This document shows positions 48,224 through 56,912 of a DNA stretch of 64,000 bases, in pieces. The stretch's first letter is position 1; each line of letters opens with the position of its first letter. This DNA comes from Burkholderiales bacterium (GTDB lineage Bacteria > Pseudomonadota > Gammaproteobacteria > Burkholderiales > Burkholderiaceae_C): the NCBI GenBank assembly GCA_013044035.1, contig JABEVE010000050.1, forward strand, positions 56,021 to 120,020, written 5' to 3'. The notes under the pieces are model-generated. The model had not been told where the DNA came from. It did no database searches and saw only the letters and a list, made by a program, of their open reading frames with translations. A program made the position numbers and the translations under genes.

Positions 48224-49000
48224 ATGAACATCATCCGACTGTCGGATTCGATCGCCAACGATCTTGAACGCCGCATCCTCGAAGGCTCCTTGAGAGTCGG
48301 AGATCGTCTGCCACCCGAGCGTGAACTGGCCGAGCAACTCGGTGTGTCACGGCCCTCCTTGCGTGAAGGGCTGCAGAAATTGGTTTCCAAAGGTCTCATT
48401 CGCACGCGTCAGGGCGGCGGCACGGTCGTGACCGACCGGTTGCAGGCGGGTTTCGTCGATCCGTGGAGGGATATGCTCACCGGACATCCGACCCTGCAGC
48501 AAGATCTGCTGGAATTTCGCCACATGCTGGAAAGCCAGGCGGCGCTGCTGGCGTCGGAGCGAGCCAATGACTTTGACCTTCAACGCATCGGTGCGGCGTT
48601 CGATGCGCTGGAACTGGCGTATGAGCAGGACGATCTTCAAGCCTGCATCAAGCAGGACGTCGAATTTCACCAATCGATCGCCGAGGCATCCCACAACGTC
48701 CTGATCGCGCATCTCAGCGCAAGCCTGCATCGACTGATTCAGGATCATGTGGAACAGAACCTGCACTACCTGCATGCCCATCCCGAGAAGTGGCAGCAGG
48801 TGCGTGAGCAGCATCGTGAGATCTGGGACAAGATGCAGACCCGCAATGCGCAGGCCGTGGCGCAGGCCGCGAGACAGCACATCGCTTTTTTGCAGAAAAA
48901 CATGTCCGAAACGGCCTTGGAAGCCTTGCGCATCGAGAGTGCGAAGCGTCGAATTCAAACGGGGGCGATCGTGTCGCCGGAGCACGGAGTCGCTTCGTAG
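48224..49000 (+). CDS. lldR: Lactate-responsive GntR/FadR-family regulator
   Basis: 258 residues. The N-terminal winged HTH (LERRILEGSLRVGDRLPPER, ELAEQLGVSRPSLREGLQKL, GLIRTRQGGGTVV) is FadR-type and the all-helical FCD effector domain follows (EFRHMLESQAALLASERA, DVEFHQSIAEASHN, HREIWDKM). SD AAGAGGAC is 7 nt from the ATG at 48224. Divergent from lldPD with operators in between, which sets its role. Confidence 0.93.
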   Translation: MNIIRLSDSIANDLERRILEGSLRVGDRLPPERELAEQLGVSRPSLREGLQKLVSKGLIRTRQGGGTVVTDRLQAGFVDPWRDMLTGHPTLQQDLLEFRHMLESQAALLASERANDFDLQRIGAAFDALELAYEQDDLQACIKQDVEFHQSIAEASHNVLIAHLSASLHRLIQDHVEQNLHYLHAHPEKWQQVREQHREIWDKMQTRNAQAVAQAARQHIAFLQKNMSETALEALRIESAKRRIQTGAIVSPEHGVAS

Positions 49001-49094
49001 TCTCCAAGCGCACGGGCCTGAGGTGCGCTCAACGCCTGTCCGGAGCCGGACCGGCCGGGCTCGCATCGCGACAACAATTTTCCTGGAACATTCG

Positions 49095-50354
49095 ATGAAG
49101 GTGGTCGTGCTCGGCGCCGGTCTGATCGGTATTGCATCGGCATATTTCCTGCGCCAGCAAGGACATGCGGTCAGCGTGATCGATCGCCAGGCCCAACCAG
49201 CTGCGGAAACCAGTTTTGCCAACGGGGGGCAGATCTCCGTCAGCAACGCCGAGCCCTGGGCCAACCCGAGCGCGCCGTTGCAACTGTTGAGGTGGCTCGG
49301 AAGGGCTGATGCGCCGCTGCGCTTGCGCTGGCGCATGGACCCAAGGCAGTGGCGCTGGGGCATGCAGTTTCTGTCGGAATGCCGACCCGGGCGAACGCAC
49401 CACAACATGGCGCAACTCATTCGCCTCGCCACCTACAGCCGCGAGGTGCTGCGGCAGCTCCGCCGGGAGCGCGGTATGGCCTATGACCAGCGCGCACAGG
49501 GCATTTTGCATTTCTACAGCAGCCAAAAAGGATTTGAGGCTGCGACGGCAACTGCCGCCCGCATGCGTTCCCTCGGCTGTGATCGGCGCGTCATTTCCGC
49601 CGAGGAGGCCGTGCGCATCGAACCCGCATTGAGGGCCCTGGGCGCCCGCCTCGCCGGGGCCACCTTCACGGCCGAAGACGAGTCGGGAGACGCGAATCGT
49701 TTTGCCCGCGAACTGGCCCGATGCTGTGAAGCCGACGGCGTGCAGTTCCTGATGAGCCACACCGTGACTGCCCTGCGCGAAGCGGGAGGCCAGATCGATC
49801 ACGTCGAGGCGACCGACGGGGATGGTTGCTTTCAAAGCCTGCGCGGCGATGCCTATGTGCTCGCGTTGGGATGTCCGAGCGCCGGGCTCGTCAAGCCGCT
49901 GGGCATCGAGCTGCCCATCTATCCGCTCAAGGGCTATTCGGTGACCATGCCTGTGAAGGATCCCGCGTTGGCATACCAGGTATCGTTGACTGACGAGGCC
50001 CACAAGCTCGTGTTTTCGCGCCTCGGCGATCGCTTGCGCATCGCCGGTACGGCCGAGTTGAGTGGCCATGAGCGCAGTCTCGACCGTCAGCGTTGTCAGG
50101 CCATCCTCAAACGGGTCGAGGAACTCTTTCCGGGTGCTGGAGACACGACACAAGCACGCTTCTGGACCGGTCTGCGTCCGGCGACACCGGGCAATATCCC
50201 CATCATCGGCCGCAGTCGCTTGCGCAATCTCTTTCTGAATACCGGTCACGGCAGCCTGGGCTGGACCTTGTCTTGCGGTTCGGGCAAGAGCATTGCGCGC
50301 ATCCTCAGCGGGTTCAAGCCGGAAGACGATGGCATGTTCGTCGACGGTCCCTGA
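49095..50354 (+). CDS. dadA: D-amino-acid dehydrogenase family flavoprotein
   Basis: FAD-dependent oxidoreductase of the DAO family, 419 residues. It starts with the dinucleotide-binding MKVVVLGAGLIGIASAYFLR and has RQAQPAAETSFANGGQIS, and the C-terminal FAD segment GLRPATPGNIPIIGRSRLRN, LFLNTGHGSLGWTLSCGSGK, all typical of DadA. DadA turns D-alanine and others into keto acids, feeding electrons to quinone. Located 94 bp after lldR and upstream of a thiG-like gene; a glycine-oxidase-like (ThiO) role is an alternative raised by that neighbour. Confidence 0.87.
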   Translation: MKVVVLGAGLIGIASAYFLRQQGHAVSVIDRQAQPAAETSFANGGQISVSNAEPWANPSAPLQLLRWLGRADAPLRLRWRMDPRQWRWGMQFLSECRPGRTHHNMAQLIRLATYSREVLRQLRRERGMAYDQRAQGILHFYSSQKGFEAATATAARMRSLGCDRRVISAEEAVRIEPALRALGARLAGATFTAEDESGDANRFARELARCCEADGVQFLMSHTVTALREAGGQIDHVEATDGDGCFQSLRGDAYVLALGCPSAGLVKPLGIELPIYPLKGYSVTMPVKDPALAYQVSLTDEAHKLVFSRLGDRLRIAGTAELSGHERSLDRQRCQAILKRVEELFPGAGDTTQARFWTGLRPATPGNIPIIGRSRLRNLFLNTGHGSLGWTLSCGSGKSIARILSGFKPEDDGMFVDGP

Positions 50355-50628
50355 CGCATGCGTGCCAACCACCTGGTAATCGCTTGGCTGGGCGTAATCG
50401 CGTGCCGCCTTCGGCACGGGCCGAGAGCCGCCACCACCGCGCGCGGCCCGAGATCGCCCGGCGTGCATGCGCAGGTGACGGTCTGGGCCATGTGGCAGGC
50501 AAGCGGCGCTGCGGCGCCGGCACGGCGCCACCACGCACGCCATGGCCGCAGGCACGGCAACCCTGCAGGCGCCACCGGGCGTTTGAGTTAACCAACCACC
50601 CGCTTCAAACCGACACAGGATTTAGGCC

Positions 50629-51450
50629 ATGCATCGAGACTCAACGGCTGACACAGGTTGGCAGGTCGCGGGCGTCAAGCTCCAGAGCCGGTTCCTGCTG
50701 GGCAGCGCCAGCTACCCATCGCCGCAAGCCCTGCGCGATTCGATCAGCGTCTCCGGCACGCAGGTCGTAACTGTCGGTCTCAGGCGGGTTCTCGCTGCGC
50801 AGGAACCTGACGGCTTCGTCGCCGTGCTGCGTGAGGCGCTGGCGGCATGCGGGGCACATGTGCTGCCCAATACCGCCGGCTGTTACAACGCGCGTGATGC
50901 GATCGACATGGCGCACATGGCACGCGAGCTCTATCAAACTCCTTGGATCAAACTCGAAGTGATCGGCGAGGCACACACCCTGCAGCCTGACCCTGTCGAA
51001 CTCGTGGAAGCCGCGCGCGAGTTGGTGCGCGAGGGGTTCGTCGTCTGGCCTTACTGCACGGATGACCTGTTGACCTGTCGTCGGCTGCTGGATGCGGGCT
51101 GCGAAGTGTTGATGCCCTGGGGCGCGCCCATCGGTTCCGGACAGGGCCTGCTCAACCCGTTCGCCCTGCGCACGCTGCGCGAGTGCCTGCCGAACGCCAC
51201 CCTGATCGTGGATGCCGGCATCGGAACGCCCTCGCATGCTGCACAAGCCATGGAGATGGGGTTTGATGCCGTGCTGCTGTGTTCGGCGGTGTCGCGCTCA
51301 CGCGATCCGGTTGGGATGGCGCGAGCCTTCGCGCTGGCGATCGAGGCTGGTCGCGGGGCTTGGCATGCCGGCGCCATCGCCAAGCACGATCGCGCCATTC
51401 CGAGCACGCCGACAGGCGCGAAGTCCCGGACTCCCCAAGTCTGCGTTTAG
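50629..51450 (+). CDS. thiG: Thiazole synthase-like protein
   Basis: 273 residues of the ThiG family, which makes the thiazole phosphate of thiamine from deoxyxylulose phosphate, dehydroglycine and ThiS-thiocarboxylate. The Schiff-base lysine is in WIKLEVIGE; NTAGCYNARDA, MPWGAPIGSGQG, IVDAGIGTPSHAAQAMEMG and SRDPVGMARAF line the site. Small departures from the usual motifs (PWGAP for PLGSP, LLCSAVS for LLNTAIA) suggest some divergence. No thiS, thiF, thiE or TPP riboswitch is adjacent. The 274 bp upstream contain only a GTGCCG-CCTT-CGGCAC hairpin near 50402 and no gene I can support. Confidence 0.85.
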   Translation: MHRDSTADTGWQVAGVKLQSRFLLGSASYPSPQALRDSISVSGTQVVTVGLRRVLAAQEPDGFVAVLREALAACGAHVLPNTAGCYNARDAIDMAHMARELYQTPWIKLEVIGEAHTLQPDPVELVEAARELVREGFVVWPYCTDDLLTCRRLLDAGCEVLMPWGAPIGSGQGLLNPFALRTLRECLPNATLIVDAGIGTPSHAAQAMEMGFDAVLLCSAVSRSRDPVGMARAFALAIEAGRGAWHAGAIAKHDRAIPSTPTGAKSRTPQVCV

Positions 51451-51518
51451 GCCCGCGCCGCACGGTTCGCTCACGCGCATGGTGTCCGCGCGTCGGCTGC
51501 CGCACAGCGCAGGGGTGT

Positions 51519-53228
51519 TCAGCGTCGCTGGATGTCGGACCGTTGCCGACGCGGTGCTTCGGCGGCAGGGCATGAGACTGTCGATGCGTTCGGACCGGCC
51601 GGAGCCGACAACCGCCGCACGGCATGCACATAGCGCTCAAGGGTGTGGGACAACGCCCCTGGAGCCAGCCGAATGTCCAGCAACTGAAAACGCCCTCGCG
51701 AGGCGTGGGCATGTTCCAGCGCGTATTCCAGTTCCTGGCGCGTGCGCACCACGACGCCGTCACCACCCATGCCGCGTGCCATCGACGCCAAATCCCAAGT
51801 CGGCAATGCAGTGAAGTGCGCGCCGGGTTCGAACACCCGGAGCATTTCCCACGCCGAATTGTTGAAGACCAGAACGATGGGATCCCAGCCATACTTGCAA
51901 GCGTTGCCTAATTCCCACCCCGTCATCTCGAAAGCCCCGTCACCCACCAGGATGATGGGGCGTTGCCCCGTGGACGCCTGCAAGCCCATCCCTGCCGGAA
52001 CGCCATAGCCCATGGTCGCGTAGTAGCCTGGGGCGATCAGCTCGCTCGGCCCGATGTCCATGGCCGTGAACAGGCAATCCCCGACATCGCTGGCCAGGGG
52101 CATGGGGCCGTGCCGTTGCATCAATGCGTTGACAGCGGCCGCAATGTCGGGCGGGCTGACCGGCGCATCTTCAACGTCTTCAGCACAGCGTGAAACGATC
52201 TTCGCGCGTTCGTCGATCCGTTGAACCTGCGCCGCCGGAACCCGTTCCAGCAGGGCATCGATCAGCGCCGCGAGCGGGACATCGGGGTAGACGTGATGCC
52301 CCATCACCACACGACCCTCGAGCGCCTGGATCGCATGTCGAAGATCGATGCGTTGGGCCGATACGGCGAAATTGGTGTCCGACACGATCACGCCGAGCAG
52401 CAGCAGCCCGTCGGAGTTTTCAACCTCGGCGGCGATGGCCGGGTCTCCAGCCACACCGAGATAGGTGCCGCGCAGCGCCACCTCGGCTGCGGCCAGCAAA
52501 CCGCGCCCCATGAAACTGGTCACCACGGGCATCCCCAGCCTGCGTGTGAGTTCGGCCACGCGGGATTCCAGCCCGTAGCGCCGCACTTCCACGCCCACCA
52601 TCAGGACGGGGCGCTGCGCGGCTTGCAGGCGCGACAGCAGTTCATCGGCGCAGGTAGCCAGGGCCTCCTCATCCTGCCTGGGCCCGGGAAGGGTGGGGAC
52701 CGCTTCGCAGATCCGCCCTGGCATGTCTCGCGGGATCTCGATGTAAACCGGGCGCGATGCGCGCAACGCTGTGTCGAGCACCCGGGCCATCTGCTCGGGG
52801 GCGGAGGCCGGATCATCCAGTCTGGCGCGATCGACGGTGATCTCCTGATAGATCTTCCACTGCGAATCCAGGGTCTTGACCTGATGGTGCAGCAGATAGC
52901 CGCTGGCGGCTTCGTACGTGGCGGGTGCTCCGGAGATCACGACCACCGGGACCCGTTCGGCGTAGGCGCCAGCCACGGCGTTGACCATGTTCAGTGCACC
53001 GGCCCCGTAGGTGACGGCCGCCACACCCAGGCCGCCGCGCACGCGGGCGGCGGCATCGGCCGCGAAACCGACACCGGGCTCGTGGGACAAGGTGTAGAGG
53101 GGCAGGGTGGCGCAGCGCTCGAATTCGCGAAAAAGCGGGAGGGCGAAGTCGCCGGGAATCCCGAAAATTTCAGTCGCCCCGCGTTGTTTCAGGGCCTGGA
53201 GCAGGCGTGCGGTCAGTGTGGTCGTCAT
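51519..53228 (-). CDS. 2-keto acid decarboxylase (indolepyruvate/phenylpyruvate type)
   Basis: 569-residue thiamine-pyrophosphate enzyme of the pyruvate decarboxylase family. The N-terminal PYR domain has the catalytic Glu50 (TLSHEPGVGFAADA), the centre a Rossmann-like domain, and the C-terminal PP domain the motif GDGAFEMTGWELGN with the Asn-Asn of VFNNSAW. The closest family look is phenylpyruvate/indole-3-pyruvate decarboxylase (aldehyde-forming), but substrate cannot be fixed from sequence. It follows ubiT after 113 bp and converges on thiG. TPP demand and the thiazole-synthase neighbour may be linked. Confidence 0.85.
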   Translation of the reverse strand: MTTTLTARLLQALKQRGATEIFGIPGDFALPLFREFERCATLPLYTLSHEPGVGFAADAAARVRGGLGVAAVTYGAGALNMVNAVAGAYAERVPVVVISGAPATYEAASGYLLHHQVKTLDSQWKIYQEITVDRARLDDPASAPEQMARVLDTALRASRPVYIEIPRDMPGRICEAVPTLPGPRQDEEALATCADELLSRLQAAQRPVLMVGVEVRRYGLESRVAELTRRLGMPVVTSFMGRGLLAAAEVALRGTYLGVAGDPAIAAEVENSDGLLLLGVIVSDTNFAVSAQRIDLRHAIQALEGRVVMGHHVYPDVPLAALIDALLERVPAAQVQRIDERAKIVSRCAEDVEDAPVSPPDIAAAVNALMQRHGPMPLASDVGDCLFTAMDIGPSELIAPGYYATMGYGVPAGMGLQASTGQRPIILVGDGAFEMTGWELGNACKYGWDPIVLVFNNSAWEMLRVFEPGAHFTALPTWDLASMARGMGGDGVVVRTRQELEYALEHAHASRGRFQLLDIRLAPGALSHTLERYVHAVRRLSAPAGPNASTVSCPAAEAPRRQRSDIQRR

Positions 53229-53341
53229 GGTCGGACTCGTTGGGTTTCAAAGCGTTGCCTGTGGGCAGTGGCCCACCCATCGGCCGGGTGGCCAGACCCG
53301 GTTCGTCGGCTCGCGCAGGTTGCAGGTCTCGCTGGCGGGAC

Positions 53342-53848
53342 TCAGCTCCAGAGGGGGCCGATGGCGTCGAGCGTGTTTTTCACCATCAATCCGAATTCCG
53401 TGTCGCCTTCCATCACCAACTCGCGCTCAAAAAACAAGCGGTCGGCGTCGTCGATGCCGCGCGCCAGTCGCCAGAGGCACGCGCTCGTGCTGCGGATGGT
53501 GATGGCAACGGGGGAACCGCCTGGTGCCACCCCGAACCCCTGAGCGTTCAGCCGCAAACGAAGCCGCAGTCCGAGGTCCTTGAGATCCAGGCAAACCGTT
53601 CGCCCAGACCACGCCGAATGCGTCTCGGAATCCAGGTGCGGGAGCAGCACGCGATTCAGCAGGCGGGCCAGCGCAAACGACGGGGGTTGCATCGGCAACG
53701 TGCGAACGACCCGGCGCAAGGGTTCGGGAAGGGAGGCGGCGATTTGCACGGCGGCATTGCCCAGGGCATCCAGCCAATGGGCAGGAACGCCCGGGTGAGG
53801 GTCACGCGACATCGCGGAATCGTGCTTCGACATGGACATGTTCAACAT
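53342..53848 (-). CDS. ubiT: UbiT, SCP2-domain accessory factor of O2-independent ubiquinone synthesis
   Basis: 168 residues; after a short N-terminal region (ALARLLNRVLLPHL) an SCP2 lipid-binding domain runs from about 65 to the end (VCLDLKDLGLRLRLRLNAQG, SACLWRLARGIDDADRLFFE, RELVMEGDTEFGLMVKN). UbiT presumably carries hydrophobic ubiquinone intermediates to UbiU-UbiV. Starts 39 bp after ubiV in the nrd-ubi operon. Confidence 0.88.
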   Translation of the reverse strand: MLNMSMSKHDSAMSRDPHPGVPAHWLDALGNAAVQIAASLPEPLRRVVRTLPMQPPSFALARLLNRVLLPHLDSETHSAWSGRTVCLDLKDLGLRLRLRLNAQGFGVAPGGSPVAITIRSTSACLWRLARGIDDADRLFFERELVMEGDTEFGLMVKNTLDAIGPLWS

Positions 53849-53887
53849 TCCCGGATGGAGTTCTGCGAGAGCTCTACCGCTTCAGCG

Positions 53888-54865
53888 TCAGGCACGGTTC
53901 AGAACAAATTGCATGCCGGGCTGGCGGTGGACGTAACCATTGACCAAGGTTCCCGGCAAACGCATCGCGCGCAGGGTTGCCAGTGCGTCATCGGCCGGGG
54001 CTGCCTGGTTGTAGACGGCGTCGAACTGTGCGAGCACCTCCGTGAAGCCCTGGCTGCAAGGCGACAGTCGAAGACGTGAGACGCCGGCCTGTCGCAGGGC
54101 CTGGGCCTCCCCGATCAAGACCTGCACGCCGGCTGACTGAACCTGGGTTCCATTCAAGCAAAGGAAGGGCTGGCCCTCGCTGCTGCTGAGCAGGAGCCCA
54201 TCGGCGTCATCCAGGCAGCGGAACGCGCAGGAATCCTTGTGCAAGTGATGGTGCCGCGCGGTGAAGCATCGCGCTGAGAATGCAAGTGGCAGGCGCCCAA
54301 AAGCCCAAATCTCGGTGGGGATCACGTCGCCGCTGACGGCGCGCACCGGGTTGTCCCTTGGGTTCACCCAGGCCATGGCATCCAGGGACAACTCCACTGG
54401 GGCAACCCATCGCCCAGCGCCCCACGCGGCATGTTCCACAAGCGCCTCGCGGCTGTAGATATTGAGGTGCGGGCTGAGAACGAAGGGCTGGAGATCACGC
54501 GCCCCACGCCGTGCCTCGACCAGGGCCTGGATGGCCGACATGTCGCCGGCCTCGACCGCGAATTCGTCTTGTTTCACCAGATCGCGCGCGGAGCGCAACT
54601 CGCTCTCGCTCATCACCAGGGCCTGTGAAGCCAGGATCACCTCCTTGCCCGCAGCCTGCAATTCACGCCCCAACGCCATCCAGTCGGCAAGTTTCATCTC
54701 GTGGCGGCGTGAGCAGACCATCTCTCCCAGCACGACCGTATTCGCAGCGCTGTCGGCGACCTGCGCATAGAACTGCATCAACGCAGGCCTTGGCCACCAA
54801 TACTGAACAGGGCCTACTGTCAATGCGAATCTTGGGGTGGTGACGAGGTCAGCCATGGCGTGCAT
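53888..54865 (-). CDS. ubiV: UbiV, U32-family iron-sulfur protein
   Basis: Partner of UbiU in hydroxylating ubiquinone precursors without oxygen, using prephenate as the oxygen donor in E. coli. U32-peptidase fold, about 325 residues. The Fe4-S4 cysteines are visible: one in VLGEMVCSRRHEM and a cluster in SARCFTARHHHLHKDSCAFRC. Start at 54865 (MHAMADLVTT) or 54856; a longer start at 54910 would overlap ubiU. Confidence 0.92.
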   Translation of the reverse strand: MHAMADLVTTPRFALTVGPVQYWWPRPALMQFYAQVADSAANTVVLGEMVCSRRHEMKLADWMALGRELQAAGKEVILASQALVMSESELRSARDLVKQDEFAVEAGDMSAIQALVEARRGARDLQPFVLSPHLNIYSREALVEHAAWGAGRWVAPVELSLDAMAWVNPRDNPVRAVSGDVIPTEIWAFGRLPLAFSARCFTARHHHLHKDSCAFRCLDDADGLLLSSSEGQPFLCLNGTQVQSAGVQVLIGEAQALRQAGVSRLRLSPCSQGFTEVLAQFDAVYNQAAPADDALATLRAMRLPGTLVNGYVHRQPGMQFVLNRA

Positions 54866-54890
54866 CCATTGAGGGGGGCTGCGCGGGTTG

Positions 54891-55916
54891 CTAGCGCCAG
54901 GGCCGGTCATAGGCGCCAAGCGTGTGCTGCTGCCCTTCAGCCCACCGCGCGAGTTGCGCCGACCATGTGGGCAGCACCGCGTAGCGATGGGACGATACGG
55001 CCAGATCGATGGCGGCACGCCAAACCCGGGTGACCTCGGCAACGTAGCTGGGGCTTCGCTGTCGGCCTTCGATCTTGATTGCCTTGACCCCCGCCTCGAT
55101 CAACTGGGGCAGCAGTTCGAGCGTGTTCAGGCTGGTGGGTTCTTCCAGTGCATAGTCGCGCACGCCGCCGACATCGAACCGGCCCTTGCACAGGGTTGGA
55201 TAAGCGCGTGACTCATCGGGCGCGTAGCGGTCGATGAGGACGTCGTTCAGGCGCGCTTCGACACTGTCGTGACGATCGACCCAGCGCACGGCTGAAGGTG
55301 GCGAGCACACGCCGGCTTGGTTGGGCGACTGTCCGGTTGCGTAGGAGGACAGGGCGCAGCGTCCTTCCACCATCACGCAAAGGCTTCCAAATCCGAACAC
55401 CTCGATGTCAACGCTGGTGTGCCGGATGACCTGCGCCACTTGCGACAGGGTCAGGACGCGGGGCAGAACCGCTCGTTGAATGGCGTATTGCTCACGGTAG
55501 AACTCGATCGCTGCGTAGGACGTTGCCGAGGCCTGCACGGACAGATGCAGGCGCATGCCGGGGTGATGGCGCCGCGCATGGGCCAGCATCGCGACGTCCG
55601 CCACGATCAGCGCATCGGCGCCGAGCTCGACGGCGCGATCGACTGTTCGAAACCAGGGCTGTGGGTCTTGCCCTGGGGCGAAGGTGTTGAGTGCCATCAG
55701 GACCCGGGCTCCACGTCTGTGGGCGTAGTCAACGCCGGCACGAATCTGTGCATCATCGAAGTTCAGACCAGCGAAGTTGCGCGCATTGGTGGCTCCGCGC
55801 AAACCGAGATAGACCGCATCCGCGCCGGCGTCCACCGCCATTTCAAGGGCCCGCAGGGAACCCGCCGGACAGACGAGTTCGGGTGGCTTCCTGGTCGTCG
55901 AAATCATCGATTCCAT
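54891..55916 (-). CDS. ubiU: UbiU, U32-family iron-sulfur protein
   Basis: 341-residue U32-family protein forming the UbiU-UbiV heterodimer. ELVCPAGSLRALEMAVDAGA, DAVYLGLRGATNARNF at the N-terminus; the Fe4-S4 cysteines are in FGSLCVMVEGRC, NQAGVCSP and YPTLCKGRF; the C-terminal VKAIKIEGRQRSPSYV is family-typical. Start 55916 (MESMISTTRK) lies 8 bp after the nrdG stop, indicating tight co-transcription. Confidence 0.93.
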   Translation of the reverse strand: MESMISTTRKPPELVCPAGSLRALEMAVDAGADAVYLGLRGATNARNFAGLNFDDAQIRAGVDYAHRRGARVLMALNTFAPGQDPQPWFRTVDRAVELGADALIVADVAMLAHARRHHPGMRLHLSVQASATSYAAIEFYREQYAIQRAVLPRVLTLSQVAQVIRHTSVDIEVFGFGSLCVMVEGRCALSSYATGQSPNQAGVCSPPSAVRWVDRHDSVEARLNDVLIDRYAPDESRAYPTLCKGRFDVGGVRDYALEEPTSLNTLELLPQLIEAGVKAIKIEGRQRSPSYVAEVTRVWRAAIDLAVSSHRYAVLPTWSAQLARWAEGQQHTLGAYDRPWR

Positions 55917-55924
55917 GAACGGTC

Positions 55925-56656
55925 TCAACTTGGATTCAGGGTGGATGGGGGGAGTCGAGTGGTGCTGACAGCGTCGCCGCGCAGCTTGAAACCTGGCCGC
56001 TGCAGGCCCTGGATCCGCTGGCTCAAGGCGCTGCGATTCAGGCTCGATGCATGAAGCCGTGTTTGCCCGGGCAACCGGCAGTCTTGCACCATCCATTGGT
56101 GCACGCCCAGGTCGGCCAGCATCGTGCCCAGCGACAACAGCGCTGCTTCGCTGAAGAGTCCCGCATGCCAGGTCGTTCGGCATTCGAAGGGCACTCCCGA
56201 AGCCAAAAGATGATCCAAGGATGACCTTGCGCGGCGGCCGCTGCCCGGAGTGCCGGTGATGGTGTCGTAGAGACTCCACGGAGCCTTCACATCGAACCCC
56301 ACCCAATCGACCAGAGGGAGCAGCGTTGCGAGGCGACGGGGATACATGCCGGCCGTGTGCAGCGCAACCTCGAAGCCCAGGCCCCGCACCTGCTGCATGG
56401 CCTCGGCCAGTCCGGCTTGCAGTGTGGGCTCTCCCCCGGAAAAAACCACGCCGTCCAGCAACCCGCGGCGGCGTTCCAGGAAGTCCGTCACCGAAGGCCA
56501 GGGCAAGCCCACTGGAACCCCGGCCTCGAGCAGGTGCGGGTTGTGGCAGTAACCGCAACGCCAGGGGCACCCCTGGCAGAAGATCACGGCGGCGAGCCTG
56601 CCGGGGAAATCAATGCTGGTCAGGGCGGTGATGCCGCCTACACGCAACGTGTTCAT
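55925..56656 (-). CDS. nrdG: Anaerobic ribonucleotide reductase-activating protein
   Basis: Radical-SAM activase that installs the glycyl radical in class III RNR. 243 residues. The cluster motif C-x3-C-x2-C is in CQGCPWRCGYCHNP, followed by GVVFSGGEPTLQAGL and the typical LRVGGITALTSIDFPG at the N-terminus. It starts 13 bp after the glycyl-radical small gene. Confidence 0.94.
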   Translation of the reverse strand: MNTLRVGGITALTSIDFPGRLAAVIFCQGCPWRCGYCHNPHLLEAGVPVGLPWPSVTDFLERRRGLLDGVVFSGGEPTLQAGLAEAMQQVRGLGFEVALHTAGMYPRRLATLLPLVDWVGFDVKAPWSLYDTITGTPGSGRRARSSLDHLLASGVPFECRTTWHAGLFSEAALLSLGTMLADLGVHQWMVQDCRLPGQTRLHASSLNRSALSQRIQGLQRPGFKLRGDAVSTTRLPPSTLNPS

Positions 56657-56669
56657 CCGTCGGAGCGCT

Positions 56670-56864
56670 TCAGGCGCCGGACATGCTTGGCCGTTCGGCG
56701 AAAAATCGCCGCTCCAGATGTTCGCCCTGCTTGCCGATGTTGAAGCTTGACACGGGCCTGTGGTAGCCCATGACGCGGGTCCAGACCTCGCAGGGCTGGC
56801 GCTCCTCGTCGAGTAGTGGTGGCGGCATCAGGTTGGTGTCGATAGGGTGGTCGGGCTGAGACAA
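56670..56864 (-). CDS. Separate glycyl-radical tail of anaerobic RNR (64 aa)
   Basis: A 64-residue polypeptide whose centre, CEVWTRVMGYHRPVSSFNIG followed by KQGEH, is the C-terminal glycyl-radical segment normally fused to NrdD (R-V-x-G-Y, radical glycine predicted at Gly33). The start is TTG at 56864, with GGAG 7 nt upstream, so translation initiates independently 48 bp after the nrdD stop. The nrdD product itself ends after its C-terminal metal site and lacks this segment, so the two chains together make one class III reductase. Confidence 0.85.
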   Translation of the reverse strand: MSQPDHPIDTNLMPPPLLDEERQPCEVWTRVMGYHRPVSSFNIGKQGEHLERRFFAERPSMSGA

Positions 56865-56912
56865 GGTCGTTCTCCAGATGGGTTGGTGTGAGCGTGAAGA
56901 CCCCGGGTGCGG

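Noticed and set aside
50355..50628. The gap before the thiG-like gene, checked for a ThiS gene or TPP riboswitch
   Set aside because: No short frame ends in Gly-Gly and none of the TPP aptamer blocks is present.
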